Below are positions 16,102 to 25,297 of a stretch of DNA of 64,000 bases, in pieces. How positions within the stretch are numbered: position 1 is the stretch's first letter; the number at the start of each line of letters is the position of its first letter. The notes beneath the pieces were generated by a model. That model did no database searches, was not told the origin of the DNA, and worked only from the letters and a program-made list of their open reading frames with translations. Made by a program: the position numbers and the translations under genes. Source of the DNA: Firmicutes bacterium CAG:534 (lineage in GTDB: Bacteria > Bacillota > Clostridia > Lachnospirales > Lachnospiraceae); the NCBI GenBank assembly GCA_000436115.1, contig FR894558.1, forward strand, positions 110,041 to 174,040. The letters are read 5' to 3'.

Positions 16102-18831
16102 ATGGCACAGACAAAGAAAGGAAACGGCGGACAAAGAGCAAACAGCCGCAAAAAGACAACAGGAAACAGGGGGAATTCAGGGAGAACTGCTTCTGCTCGG
16201 AAAGACCAAAGAAAAGCAGAACCCATGGATACGGCAATCCGAAATGAAATTTTTCTGATTGGTTTGTTTGCTGTCTGCATTTTTCTTTTTGTTTGTAATT
16301 TCAGGATCGCAGGAACCTTGGGAAATGCCATCAGTGATGTGATGTTTGGAATTTTTGGACTGCTGGCGTATGTGATGCCTCTGGCCCTGTTTTTGATGAT
16401 CGCTTTTGGAACTGTGAATAATGGGAATTCCATTGCACTCAGAAAGCTGATCGCCATTGGCTTTCTGGCCCTTCTTTTGTCGGCAGTTTTTGAACTGTTT
16501 ACGGGAGCGCCGCTCGAGGCGCAGGAATATCAGCCCAAAGATATTTTTGAGGCCTGTAAGGAGGGAAGAAACGGCGGTGGGATCATTGGCGGCTCTGTGG
16601 CCTATGGCTTATATCATTTTCTGGGAGTTATCGGAACGGTGCTTGTGATCCTGGTGGCAGCGATCATTTCCGTTGTGGTGGTGACGGAGAGATCCTTTGT
16701 ATCCGGAGTGAAAACGGGAAGCAGAAAGGTGTATGAGAGATCAAGACAGGACGCTGCATACCGGAAAGAAAAGGCAAGACTTAAAAGAGAAGAGTTAGAA
16801 GAGGAAAGAGCCCGCAGAATAGAAGAAAAGAAGCTTCATCAGGAAGAACTGGAAAATGAAAAGATCCTCAGAATGGATAAAAAGGTTTCAGGTGTTATGC
16901 TGAATACCACCCTGACGGAGCAGGAGGAAAATGAAAAGGGCAGGGATGATCTTCATGAGATCAATCTGACAGATTTTGATAAACAGATGGAAAAAGCGGT
17001 TCGGGATGCAGAACGGGAGGAAACAGAGACTCCGGAGGAGAAGCAGTATGACTCCATACCTGTGATGATAAATGGCACCTATGATTATGAGGAGGGTGGC
17101 GATGAGCTGTCCGAGATCACCGGGGATTTTGAAACCATGCAGGAGCCTTTTCCTGCAAAGGAGAGTGCTCCTTTCAGGGAAGAAGCACCGGGACTGCAGG
17201 AGCAGCCAGCTTTCCCAAAGGCGAAAGCGGTGGCTTCCGCCACAAAGGATCAGGGATCTATCTGGAGAGATGGAAATGCTGCGAGAGGCACTTCCGGCAG
17301 CGTTACTTTTTCAGACCCTGCAGCGCCGAAAGCAGAAAAGCCGAAACCGGCTCTCCCTAAGAAATACATATTTCCACCGCTGAACCTTCTGGTAAAGGGA
17401 CAGGGGAAAAACGGTGATTCTTCAAAGGAACTGAGAGAAACGGCGCGCAGGCTGCAGCAGACATTAGAGACCTTTGGCGTTAAGGTGACGATCACCGACA
17501 TCAGCCAGGGACCTGCTGTTACAAGGTTTGAACTGCAGCCGGAACAGGGAGTGAAGGTCAGCAAGATTGTAGGACTTTCTGATGACATTAAGTTAAATCT
17601 TGCTGCAACGGATATCAGAATTGAAGCGCCAATTCCCGGGAAGGCAGCCATCGGCATCGAAGTGCCCAATAAGGAAAATTCCATGGTTGCGCTGCGGGAT
17701 CTGCTGGAAAGCAGAGAATTTAAGGAATTCCCATCAAATCTTGCCTTTGCGGTAGGAAAGGACATCGGCGGAAAAGTGGTAGTGGCGGATATTGCCAAAA
17801 TGCCTCATATGCTGATTGCCGGTGCTACCGGGTCAGGAAAGTCGGTCTGCATTAATACCTTGATCATGAGTATCATTTATAAGGCAAACCCGGAGGATGT
17901 GAAGCTGATCATGGTAGATCCCAAGGTAGTGGAGCTGAGTGTGTACAACGGGATCCCGCATCTTTTGATCCCGGTAGTTACAGATCCCAAAAAGGCGTCG
18001 GCAGCCCTGCAGTGGGGAGTGGCTGAAATGACAGACCGTTATCAGAAGTTTGCAGATTTCAATGTGCGTGACCTGAAGGGATATAATAAAAAGCTTGAAA
18101 CAATGACGGCCCAGGGAGAAAGCGATGTTCCGGCAAAGATGCCCCAGATCGTGATCATTGTGGACGAGTTGGCAGATCTGATGATGGTTTCGCCGGGAGA
18201 GGTGGAGGAATCCATCTGCCGTCTGGCACAGCTTGCCCGTGCGGCCGGGATCCATCTGATCATAGCAACCCAAAGACCCTCTGTAGATGTAATCACGGGC
18301 CTGATTAAGGCAAATATGCCAAGCCGTGTGGCATTCAGCGTTTCCAGCGGTGTGGATTCCAGGACAATCCTGGATATGAACGGAGCGGAAAAGCTTCTGG
18401 GAAAAGGAGATATGCTGTTTTATCCTCAGGGATATACAAAGCCGGCCAGAGTGCAGGGAGCCTTTGTTTCGGACAAGGAAGTGTCAGATGTAGTAGAATT
18501 CCTGAAAAATCAGGCTCTTGGAAATGTGTATGATCCGGAGATCCAGGATAAGATTGCAGCCCATACAGGCGGAGGTGCCGCATCAGGAGGCTCCGAGGGA
18601 GGAAATGAAAGGGATCAGTATTTTGAGGAAGCAGGAAGATTTATCATAGAAAAGGAAAAGGCATCCATTGGAATGTTACAGAGGGTGTTTAAAATTGGTT
18701 TTAACCGGGCTGCAAGGATCATGGATCAGCTATGCGAGGCAGGAGTGGTTGGAGAAGAGGAAGGAACAAAGCCGCGCAGGGTCCTGATGAGCATGGAGCA
18801 GTTCGAGCAGTATATAGAGGAGGTACTATAA
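16102..18831 (+). CDS. ftsK: DNA translocase FtsK/SpoIIIE
   Basis: A 909-residue ATP-driven DNA pump that clears chromosomes from the division or sporulation septum. It has a basic N-terminal tail, about four membrane helices between residues 50 and 200, a long charged linker to about residue 430, then the alpha and beta motor domains. Walker A is GATGSGKS at residues 574-581 and Walker B is IVIIVDELADLM. The C-terminal gamma winged helix (about 845-905) contains the conserved FKIGFNRAARIMDQLCEAGVVG block that reads chromosome-orientation sequences. In spore formers with one such gene it serves both vegetative and sporulation roles; whether a second copy exists elsewhere cannot be seen. Confidence 0.95.
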   Translation: MAQTKKGNGGQRANSRKKTTGNRGNSGRTASARKDQRKAEPMDTAIRNEIFLIGLFAVCIFLFVCNFRIAGTLGNAISDVMFGIFGLLAYVMPLALFLMIAFGTVNNGNSIALRKLIAIGFLALLLSAVFELFTGAPLEAQEYQPKDIFEACKEGRNGGGIIGGSVAYGLYHFLGVIGTVLVILVAAIISVVVVTERSFVSGVKTGSRKVYERSRQDAAYRKEKARLKREELEEERARRIEEKKLHQEELENEKILRMDKKVSGVMLNTTLTEQEENEKGRDDLHEINLTDFDKQMEKAVRDAEREETETPEEKQYDSIPVMINGTYDYEEGGDELSEITGDFETMQEPFPAKESAPFREEAPGLQEQPAFPKAKAVASATKDQGSIWRDGNAARGTSGSVTFSDPAAPKAEKPKPALPKKYIFPPLNLLVKGQGKNGDSSKELRETARRLQQTLETFGVKVTITDISQGPAVTRFELQPEQGVKVSKIVGLSDDIKLNLAATDIRIEAPIPGKAAIGIEVPNKENSMVALRDLLESREFKEFPSNLAFAVGKDIGGKVVVADIAKMPHMLIAGATGSGKSVCINTLIMSIIYKANPEDVKLIMVDPKVVELSVYNGIPHLLIPVVTDPKKASAALQWGVAEMTDRYQKFADFNVRDLKGYNKKLETMTAQGESDVPAKMPQIVIIVDELADLMMVSPGEVEESICRLAQLARAAGIHLIIATQRPSVDVITGLIKANMPSRVAFSVSSGVDSRTILDMNGAEKLLGKGDMLFYPQGYTKPARVQGAFVSDKEVSDVVEFLKNQALGNVYDPEIQDKIAAHTGGGAASGGSEGGNERDQYFEEAGRFIIEKEKASIGMLQRVFKIGFNRAARIMDQLCEAGVVGEEEGTKPRRVLMSMEQFEQYIEEVL

Positions 18832-18864
18832 ACCAATATTTTACATAAATGAGGAGGCGTGATT

Positions 18865-20535
18865 ATGAAATCAGACATTCAAATTGCACAGGAAGCTGCG
18901 ATGCTGCCGATCACACAGGTGGCGGAGAAACTGAACATTTCAGCGGATGAGCTGGAGCTTTACGGAAAATATAAAGCAAAGCTTTCCGATGAGTATTTGA
19001 AGCAGATTTCCCAAAATCCCGATGGGAAACTGATCCTGGTTACGGCGATCAATCCAACACCTGCCGGAGAAGGAAAGACTACCACAACGGTAGGACTTGG
19101 ACAGGCCTTCGGCAGACTTTCCAAAAAAGCGATCATTGCCCTGCGGGAGCCTTCCCTGGGCCCCTGCTTTGGAATAAAAGGAGGAGCAGCCGGAGGCGGC
19201 TATGCGCAGGTAGTTCCTATGGAGGATCTGAACCTTCATTTTACAGGAGATTTTCATGCGATTACCTCTGCAAATAACCTTCTTGCAGCCCTTTTGGACA
19301 ATCATATCCAGCAGGGAAACGAACTGGGGATAGATACCAGGTCGGTGGTATGGAAACGTTGCCTTGATATGAATGACAGGGTTCTCAGAAATATTGTAGT
19401 GGGTCTTGGGGCAAAAACGGACGGAACGGTCAGAGAAGACCATTTCGTGATCACAGTTGCCTCGGAGATCATGGCGGTTCTCTGCCTTTCTGATGATATG
19501 CAGGATCTGAAAAAACGTCTTGGTAAAATGGTAGTGGCATACAACTACAGCGGAGAGCCTGTAACGGCTGCAGATCTGAATGCAGTAGGAGCAATGGCAG
19601 CCCTTTTGAAGGACGCACTGAAACCAAACCTGATTCAGACCCTGGAGCATACGCCGGCACTTGTCCACGGAGGCCCCTTTGCCAATATTGCCCATGGGTG
19701 CAATTCTGTAAGGGCAACCAAGGCGGCTTTAAAGATGGCGGATTATGTGATCACCGAGGCAGGCTTTGGAGCAGATCTGGGAGCAGAAAAGTTCTTTGAT
19801 ATCAAGTGCAGGATGTCAGGGCTGAAACCGGACGCCGTTGTTTTGGTTGCAACCATAAGAGCGCTGAAATATAATGGAGGAGTTCTGAGGACAGAGCTTT
19901 CCACAGAAAATATGGATGCCCTCAAAAAAGGAATTGTAAATCTGGAAAAGCATATAGAAAATCTTCAGAAATTTGGGGTGCCTGTAGTGGTAACCTTAAA
20001 CAGCTTTCTGACGGATACTCCCGCTGAAACCGCTTATGTAAAGCAGTTCTGTGAGGAGCGGGGCTGTGAGTTTGCACTTTCCGAAGTTTGGGAAAAGGGC
20101 GGAGAAGGCGGAATTGCCTTAGCGGAAAAGGTGCTTTTTACCCTGGAGAACAAACAGAGCAATTTCCGGGTTCTTTATGGGGAGGAGGCGTCCCTGGAAG
20201 AAAAGATCGAAACCATTGCACGGGAGATTTACGGGGCAAAGGGAGTAAACTATTCTTCACAGGCGAAAAAGCAGCTTGCTAAGCTTTCCGAGCTTGGCTT
20301 TGGAACGCTTCCTGTCTGCATGGCAAAAACCCAGTATTCCCTTTCGGATGATCCGGCACTTTTGGGAAGACCGGAAAATTTTGAGATCAGTGTAAGAGAA
20401 GCATATGTATCAGCAGGAGCGGGCTTCGTGGTTGTTTTGACAGGAACGGTCATGACCATGCCGGGACTGCCCAAAAAGCCTGCGGCTTACAACATAGATG
20501 TAGAGGAAAACGGAAAGATCACAGGGCTTTTTTAA
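18865..20535 (+). CDS. fhs: Formate--tetrahydrofolate ligase
   Basis: Makes 10-formyl-THF from formate, THF and ATP; the entry of formate into the folate pool and a step of the Wood-Ljungdahl methyl branch. The 556-residue length is standard. The P-loop TPAGEGKTTTTVGL is near residue 68, followed by the EPSLGPCFGIKGGAAGGGYAQV signature, and the C-terminal TGTVMTMPGLPKKPAA block is intact. The ATG at 18865 has GAGGAGG 7 nt upstream. folD follows after 20 nt in one operon, giving two consecutive steps of one-carbon metabolism. Confidence 0.97.
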   Translation: MKSDIQIAQEAAMLPITQVAEKLNISADELELYGKYKAKLSDEYLKQISQNPDGKLILVTAINPTPAGEGKTTTTVGLGQAFGRLSKKAIIALREPSLGPCFGIKGGAAGGGYAQVVPMEDLNLHFTGDFHAITSANNLLAALLDNHIQQGNELGIDTRSVVWKRCLDMNDRVLRNIVVGLGAKTDGTVREDHFVITVASEIMAVLCLSDDMQDLKKRLGKMVVAYNYSGEPVTAADLNAVGAMAALLKDALKPNLIQTLEHTPALVHGGPFANIAHGCNSVRATKAALKMADYVITEAGFGADLGAEKFFDIKCRMSGLKPDAVVLVATIRALKYNGGVLRTELSTENMDALKKGIVNLEKHIENLQKFGVPVVVTLNSFLTDTPAETAYVKQFCEERGCEFALSEVWEKGGEGGIALAEKVLFTLENKQSNFRVLYGEEASLEEKIETIAREIYGAKGVNYSSQAKKQLAKLSELGFGTLPVCMAKTQYSLSDDPALLGRPENFEISVREAYVSAGAGFVVVLTGTVMTMPGLPKKPAAYNIDVEENGKITGLF

Positions 20536-20555
20536 AAGCGGAAAGGATGGCAGTT

Positions 20556-21395
20556 ATGACGAAGATAATAGACGGAAAAGCAATTTCCATGCAGATCAAA
20601 GAGGAAATAAAAAAGGAAGCAGCCTCCTTAAAGGAACAGGGCAAAAACGTGACGCTGGCTGTGATACAGGTAGGAGATAATCCGGCCTCCTGCGTTTATG
20701 TCAGAAACAAGAAAAAGGGCTGTGAATATATCGGGATCGGTTCTCTTTCCTATGAGCTGAAGGAGGAGACAACGCAGGAAGAGCTGCTATCGCTGATACG
20801 GGAGTTAAATGCAAGGGAAGATGTGAACGGCATTCTGGTTCAGCTTCCGTTACCGGCACATATTGATGAGGATACTGTGATCAGGGAGATTGACCCTAAA
20901 AAGGATGTGGATGGCTTTCATCCGCAAAGCGTAGGGGCGCTCTGCATCGGACAGCCTGGCTTTGTTTCCTGTACCCCGGCCGGGATCATTGAGCTTTTAA
21001 AAAGAAGCGGGGTCTCGCTGGAAGGAAAGGAATGCGTCATTCTGGGAAGAAGCAATATTGTGGGAAAGCCTATGGCCCTTTTGATGCTGCGTGAGAATGC
21101 AACGGTAACCATTGCACATTCCAGAACCAAAAACCTTGCGGAAGTGACAAAGCGGGCAGATATTCTGATCGTAGCCATCGGAAAACCCAAAATGATCACA
21201 AGAGAGTATGTCAAGGAGGGTGCGGTTGTCATTGATGTAGGCATCAACAGAGACCAGAACAACAAGCTTTGCGGAGATGTGGATTTTGATGATGTTGCAC
21301 CGGTGTGCAGCGCCATTACGCCTGTTCCCGGTGGAGTAGGCCCTATGACCATTGCAATGCTGTTAAATAACTGTATGGAGTCTGTGAGGAAATAA
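20556..21395 (+). CDS. folD: Methylene-THF dehydrogenase/methenyl-THF cyclohydrolase
   Basis: Bifunctional enzyme linking 5,10-methylene-THF, 5,10-methenyl-THF and 10-formyl-THF. At 279 residues it has the usual length. The catalytic region is YVRNKKKGCEYIGI (Tyr and Lys of the active site), then VNGILVQLPLP, and the Rossmann part has VILGRSNIVGKPMALLM and PVPGGVGPMTIAML. I place the start at ATG 20556, with GGAAAGGA 8 nt upstream; an ATG at 20547 is too close to that site. It forms an operon with fhs, and the next gene starts 2 nt after its stop. Confidence 0.96.
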   Translation: MTKIIDGKAISMQIKEEIKKEAASLKEQGKNVTLAVIQVGDNPASCVYVRNKKKGCEYIGIGSLSYELKEETTQEELLSLIRELNAREDVNGILVQLPLPAHIDEDTVIREIDPKKDVDGFHPQSVGALCIGQPGFVSCTPAGIIELLKRSGVSLEGKECVILGRSNIVGKPMALLMLRENATVTIAHSRTKNLAEVTKRADILIVAIGKPKMITREYVKEGAVVIDVGINRDQNNKLCGDVDFDDVAPVCSAITPVPGGVGPMTIAMLLNNCMESVRK

Positions 21396-21397
21396 TC

Positions 21398-22852
21398 ATG
21401 AAGTGCCCAAGCTGTGGCGCCAGAATGAAGGAAGGCCATTTGTACTGCGAAAAGTGCGGCAGGGAAATACAGATGGTTCCTGATTTTGAGCCGGAAATTG
21501 AAAACAGCATACGGGAAACGCTCTCAAGCGTGGGCGAGGAGATCGAAGGAGAAAAGGGAAGCGCTAAGGATGCAGAGGCGCAAAGCACAAAGGGATCTTC
21601 CGAAGGATCGCAGGAGCGGAAAAGGCTGCTTGTCACCTGGATAGCAGTCTTTTCCGCAGTGACTGTTTTGACGCTGCTTGGAGGCTTTTTTTTCTACCAT
21701 CGGTATTCTTATGATTATCATGTGAAGCAGGCCAGGAAATATGCGAAGGATGGTTCCTATGAAAAAGCCATCGACTATCTGGAGAGAGCACAGGAACTGG
21801 ATCGCAATGGGGTAGATGCGGTTTTTCTGGAAGCGGATTATTATCTGGAGCTCAAGGAAGAAGATCAGGCTCTTTTTCTTCTGCTCAATATGATAGAGCG
21901 GAAGCAGCTTACCTATGACCAGCTTGAAAAAGCCTATGAGCGCATTGTCTCCATTTATGACAGCCAGGGAAAATACGAGGAGATCAGCAGACTGTTAAAG
22001 GCATGTACGGAGGAGGAGATCCAAAATCATTTCCAAAACTATATGGCTTTAGAGCCCCAGCTTGATTATCCTTCAGGAGATTATGACAGGGTTCTGATGC
22101 TCAAGCTGAGCGCCAATACCACAGGGAAAATTTATTACACCTTTGATGGAAGCGATCCGGATGAGCATAGTCTGATCTACACGGCCCCGCTTTTTTTGGA
22201 AACGGGGGAATATCAGATCTCTGCGGTTTTTGTAAATGATTATGGGATAAAAAGCCCTGTTGTACGGGGCTGGTATGTGATCCATGTGGCGGTTCCAAAA
22301 GCGCCGGAGGTACCGGTGAAGAGCGGCGATTACCATGAGATCACCATGATTGAAGTGAATTCTGACGAGGAAGGAGAAATTCACTATACATCGGACGGAT
22401 CAGATCCCTCAAGGGACAGCCCCCTATATACTTCGCCTATTCAGATGCCCCTTGGCCGCAGCAATTTCAAGTTTGCGGTGATCTCCGAGGAGGGCGTGTC
22501 AAGCGAGGTGGTCAGCAGAAGCTTTGACTTTACGCTGGATACGCAGATAACGGTAGAAAGAGCTGCCAGGAATGTGATACAGGCATTATATGACAGGAAG
22601 GTGCTTTCGGATCTGTATGGGCATTCTCCGGAAATAGAGGGAAAATATGTATTTGCTTATGATACTATTGTGGAAATTCCCGATTTAGGCTATTATTATA
22701 TTTTAGATGAATTTGTAGAGGACGGCAGCGGTACCAGAACAAAAACGGGACGGCTGTATGCGGTAGAGGTTTATACCGGAGCGCCGAACAGATTGATCTA
22801 CCATGAAAATGGAGAGATGGGACTGATTTCTCTTACAGATACTAAATCGTGA
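21398..22852 (+). CDS. Zinc-ribbon, single-pass membrane protein with tetratricopeptide-like region and two chitobiase-type repeats
   Basis: A 484-residue protein with an unusual order of parts. Residues 1-25 are a zinc ribbon (CPSCG...CEKCG). Residues 77-99 form one transmembrane helix. About 105-215 is helical and TPR-like (ARKYAKDGSYEKAIDYLERAQEL). Two tandem copies of a chitobiase/hexosaminidase C-terminal-like module follow (about 221-296 and 302-378), each with the signature YT.DGSDP and a YT.P turn. The end (about 385-484) is a globular domain without recognised motif. The zinc ribbon should be cytoplasmic and the rest outside. It is tightly coupled to folD (2-nt gap). Function unknown; cell-envelope binding is suggested by the repeats only. 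Confidence 0.82.
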   Translation: MKCPSCGARMKEGHLYCEKCGREIQMVPDFEPEIENSIRETLSSVGEEIEGEKGSAKDAEAQSTKGSSEGSQERKRLLVTWIAVFSAVTVLTLLGGFFFYHRYSYDYHVKQARKYAKDGSYEKAIDYLERAQELDRNGVDAVFLEADYYLELKEEDQALFLLLNMIERKQLTYDQLEKAYERIVSIYDSQGKYEEISRLLKACTEEEIQNHFQNYMALEPQLDYPSGDYDRVLMLKLSANTTGKIYYTFDGSDPDEHSLIYTAPLFLETGEYQISAVFVNDYGIKSPVVRGWYVIHVAVPKAPEVPVKSGDYHEITMIEVNSDEEGEIHYTSDGSDPSRDSPLYTSPIQMPLGRSNFKFAVISEEGVSSEVVSRSFDFTLDTQITVERAARNVIQALYDRKVLSDLYGHSPEIEGKYVFAYDTIVEIPDLGYYYILDEFVEDGSGTRTKTGRLYAVEVYTGAPNRLIYHENGEMGLISLTDTKS

Positions 22853-22890
22853 GAAATTAATTTTATATAAAAGTAGGAAAGGGATTAGAG

Positions 22891-23772
22891 ATGTACAAGA
22901 TTTTAGAAGCAAAAGAGCTGGCTGCCAATATTTTTTATATGGTAGTGGAAGCAAAGAGAGTAGCAAAGGCATGCAAACCGGGACAGTTTGTGATTGTCAG
23001 AGCAGCAGAAGATTCTGAGAGAATTCCCCTTACGATCTGTGATTATGATGCGGAAAAGGGAACGGTTACCATTGTATTTCAGATCGTAGGCGCAGGAACG
23101 CTTATGATGTCCGGGCTGAAGGCGGGAGATGCGTTCCATGATTTTGTAGGCCCTCTTGGATGTCCTTCTGAATTTGTGGAAGAAGATCTGGAAACGTTGA
23201 AGAATAAAAAGCTTCTTTTTGTGGCCGGCGGCGTGGGAACAGCACCTGTTTATCCCCAGGTTAAATGGCTTCATGAGCATGGAATTGAGGCGGATGTGAT
23301 TGTAGGCGCCAAAACAAAGGATCTGCTGATCCTGGAAGAGGAAATGAAGGCAGTAGCAGGCAATCTGTATGTGACTACAGATGATGGCTCCTACGGCAGA
23401 AGCGGCATGGTAACACAGACGATCACAGACCTTGTGGAAGAAGGAAAGCATTATGATGTATGTGTTGCCATTGGCCCCATGATCATGATGAAATTTGTCT
23501 GCAAGCTTACAAAAGAGCTTGAAATTCCAACTGTTGTAAGCTTAAATCCCATTATGGTAGATGGCACGGGAATGTGCGGTGCCTGCCGCGTTACCATTGA
23601 CGGAGAAGTAAAATTTGCCTGTGTGGACGGCCCGGAATTTGATGGCCATAAGGTGAATTTTGATGAGGCAATGCAGCGTCAGCAGATTTACAAGACTGCT
23701 GAGGGACGAGCATATCTGGCAGCAAAAGAAGGCGCTACTCATCATGGCGGCTGTGGAAACTGCGGTAATTAA
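22891..23772 (+). CDS. nfnA: NADH-dependent ferredoxin:NADP+ oxidoreductase, alpha subunit (NfnA)
   Basis: The small subunit of the electron-bifurcating transhydrogenase that couples NADPH oxidation to reduction of NAD+ and ferredoxin, or the reverse. The 293-residue protein belongs to the dihydroorotate dehydrogenase electron-transfer (PyrK-like) family: FAD-binding beta barrel up to about residue 95, NAD-binding domain with FVAGGVGTAPVYPQ, and a [2Fe-2S] cluster site GMCGACR...FAC near residues 229-248. The C-terminus ends in an extra Cys-rich HHGGCGNCGN. The gene for the large subunit follows after 30 nt, which distinguishes it from pyrK and from a stand-alone sulfide dehydrogenase. Confidence 0.93.
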   Translation: MYKILEAKELAANIFYMVVEAKRVAKACKPGQFVIVRAAEDSERIPLTICDYDAEKGTVTIVFQIVGAGTLMMSGLKAGDAFHDFVGPLGCPSEFVEEDLETLKNKKLLFVAGGVGTAPVYPQVKWLHEHGIEADVIVGAKTKDLLILEEEMKAVAGNLYVTTDDGSYGRSGMVTQTITDLVEEGKHYDVCVAIGPMIMMKFVCKLTKELEIPTVVSLNPIMVDGTGMCGACRVTIDGEVKFACVDGPEFDGHKVNFDEAMQRQQIYKTAEGRAYLAAKEGATHHGGCGNCGN

Positions 23773-23802
23773 GGAATTGAAAAGGATAAAGGAGCAGATA
23801 AA

Positions 23803-25188
23803 ATGGACGTATTAAAGAAGGTTCCTGTAAAAGAACAGGATGCAAAGGTCAGGGCAGCTAATTTTCAGGAGGTATGCCTTGGATATAATAAAGAAGAGGC
23901 CATGGAAGAAGCCACAAGATGTATTAACTGCAAGAATGCGCAGTGTATCAAAGGGTGTCCGGTATCCATTAACATTCCTGGCTTTATCGAAAAAGTAAAG
24001 GAAGGAAAGATTGAGGAGGCGTATCAGATCATCAGTGAATCCTCGGCGCTTCCTGCTGTCTGCGGACGTGTATGTCCCCAGGAGAGCCAGTGTGAAGGAA
24101 AATGTATCAGAGGAATTAAGGGGGAAGCTCTTTCCATCGGAAAGCTGGAGCGTTTTGTTGCAGATTATGCCAGGGAAAACGGCATAAGGCCCCAGGGAGC
24201 AGAAAAGAAAAACGGAAAGAAGGTTGCCGTGATCGGTTCCGGCCCTTCCGGATTGACCTGCGCAGGGGATCTGGCAAAGCTTGGATATGAGGTGACCATT
24301 TTTGAAGCCCTTCATGAGCCCGGCGGAGTGCTGGTATATGGAATTCCTGAGTTCCGTCTGCCTAAATCGGCTGTAGTAGCGAAGGAAATTGAAAATGTAA
24401 AGGCACTTGGGGTAAAGATTGAAACCAATGTTGTAGTTGGAAAATCCGTTACCATAGATGAACTGTTAGAGGAAGAAGGCTTTGATGCTGTTTATATCGG
24501 TTCAGGAGCCGGACTGCCTAAATTTATGGGAATTCCGGGAGAGCAGGCAAACGGCGTGTTCTCTGCAAATGAGTACCTGACCAGAAGCAATCTGATGAAG
24601 GCCTTTGACGAAAACTCCAACACCCCTATCATGAGAGGCAAAAAGGTGGCTGTAGTAGGCGGCGGAAATGTGGCAATGGATGCGGCAAGAACAGCGCTCA
24701 GACTGGGAGCAGAGGTGCATGTGGTCTATAGAAGAAGCGAAGAAGAACTGCCTGCCCGTGTAGAGGAAGTGCATCACGCAAAAGAAGAAGGGATTATCTT
24801 CAATCTTCTTACCAATCCCACAGAAATCCTTGAGGATGAAAAGGGCTGGGTAAAAGGGATCCGCTGCATTAAGATGGAGCTCGGTGAGCCTGATGCATCG
24901 GGAAGAAGAAGACCGGTTGAAATTCCGGGTTCAGAGTTTGACATGGAAGTGGATACGGTGATCATGTCGCTTGGCACTTCCCCGAATCCTCTGATTTCTT
25001 CTACCACAAAGGGACTGGAAGTCAATAAGAGAAAATGTATCGTGGCAGATGAAGAATTCGGCAAGACCCCTAAAGAGGGAGTTTATGCCGGAGGAGACGC
25101 TGTGACCGGTGCGGCAACCGTAATCCTTGCTATGGGGGCAGGACGTGCAGGCGCAAGAGGAATTCACGAATACCTTCAGAACAAATAA
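23803..25188 (+). CDS. nfnB: NADH-dependent ferredoxin:NADP+ oxidoreductase, beta subunit (NfnB, GltD-like)
   Basis: The 461-residue large subunit, often mis-annotated as NADPH glutamate synthase (gltA). The N-terminus has two clusters of four cysteines for [4Fe-4S] centres (CINCKNAQCIKGCP and CGRVCPQESQCEGKC). Then comes an FAD fold (VIGSGPSGLTCAGDLAKLG) and an NADPH fold (VVGGGNVAMDAARTALRLGAEVHVVYRR). The last GDAVTGAATVILAMGAGR block closes the FAD site. No glutamate synthase large subunit is nearby, while nfnA lies directly upstream. The complex balances NADH, NADPH and ferredoxin, which matters beside the fhs-folD one-carbon genes. Confidence 0.94.
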   Translation: MDVLKKVPVKEQDAKVRAANFQEVCLGYNKEEAMEEATRCINCKNAQCIKGCPVSINIPGFIEKVKEGKIEEAYQIISESSALPAVCGRVCPQESQCEGKCIRGIKGEALSIGKLERFVADYARENGIRPQGAEKKNGKKVAVIGSGPSGLTCAGDLAKLGYEVTIFEALHEPGGVLVYGIPEFRLPKSAVVAKEIENVKALGVKIETNVVVGKSVTIDELLEEEGFDAVYIGSGAGLPKFMGIPGEQANGVFSANEYLTRSNLMKAFDENSNTPIMRGKKVAVVGGGNVAMDAARTALRLGAEVHVVYRRSEEELPARVEEVHHAKEEGIIFNLLTNPTEILEDEKGWVKGIRCIKMELGEPDASGRRRPVEIPGSEFDMEVDTVIMSLGTSPNPLISSTTKGLEVNKRKCIVADEEFGKTPKEGVYAGGDAVTGAATVILAMGAGRAGARGIHEYLQNK

Positions 25189-25220
25189 GAAAATATTAAT
25201 AATTCTTTTGTCTTAAATTA

Positions 25221-25273
25221 AAAGTTCTGCGCTATAGTTGAAGAGTAAAACGGATGCGAAAGCGCAGAACTTT
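25221..25273. repeat. 13-bp perfect inverted repeat upstream of the MORN-like gene
   Basis: AAAGTTCTGCGCT (25221-25233) is repeated in inverted form at 25261-25273, with 27 nt between. Only three Ts follow the second arm, so it is a poor terminator. A possible -10, TATAGT, starts at the edge of the first arm (25233-25238) with TTGTCT (25208-25213) 19 nt upstream. It could be a read-through hairpin after nfnB or a regulator site. Confidence 0.6.
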
Positions 25274-25297
25274 ATAGTATGAAAGGCATGGAGAGAA

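Noticed and set aside
23803..25188. Glutamate synthase small subunit
   Set aside because: The fold matches GltD, but the partner gene directly upstream is an FAD/[2Fe-2S] NfnA-type subunit and no large glutamate synthase subunit is present.
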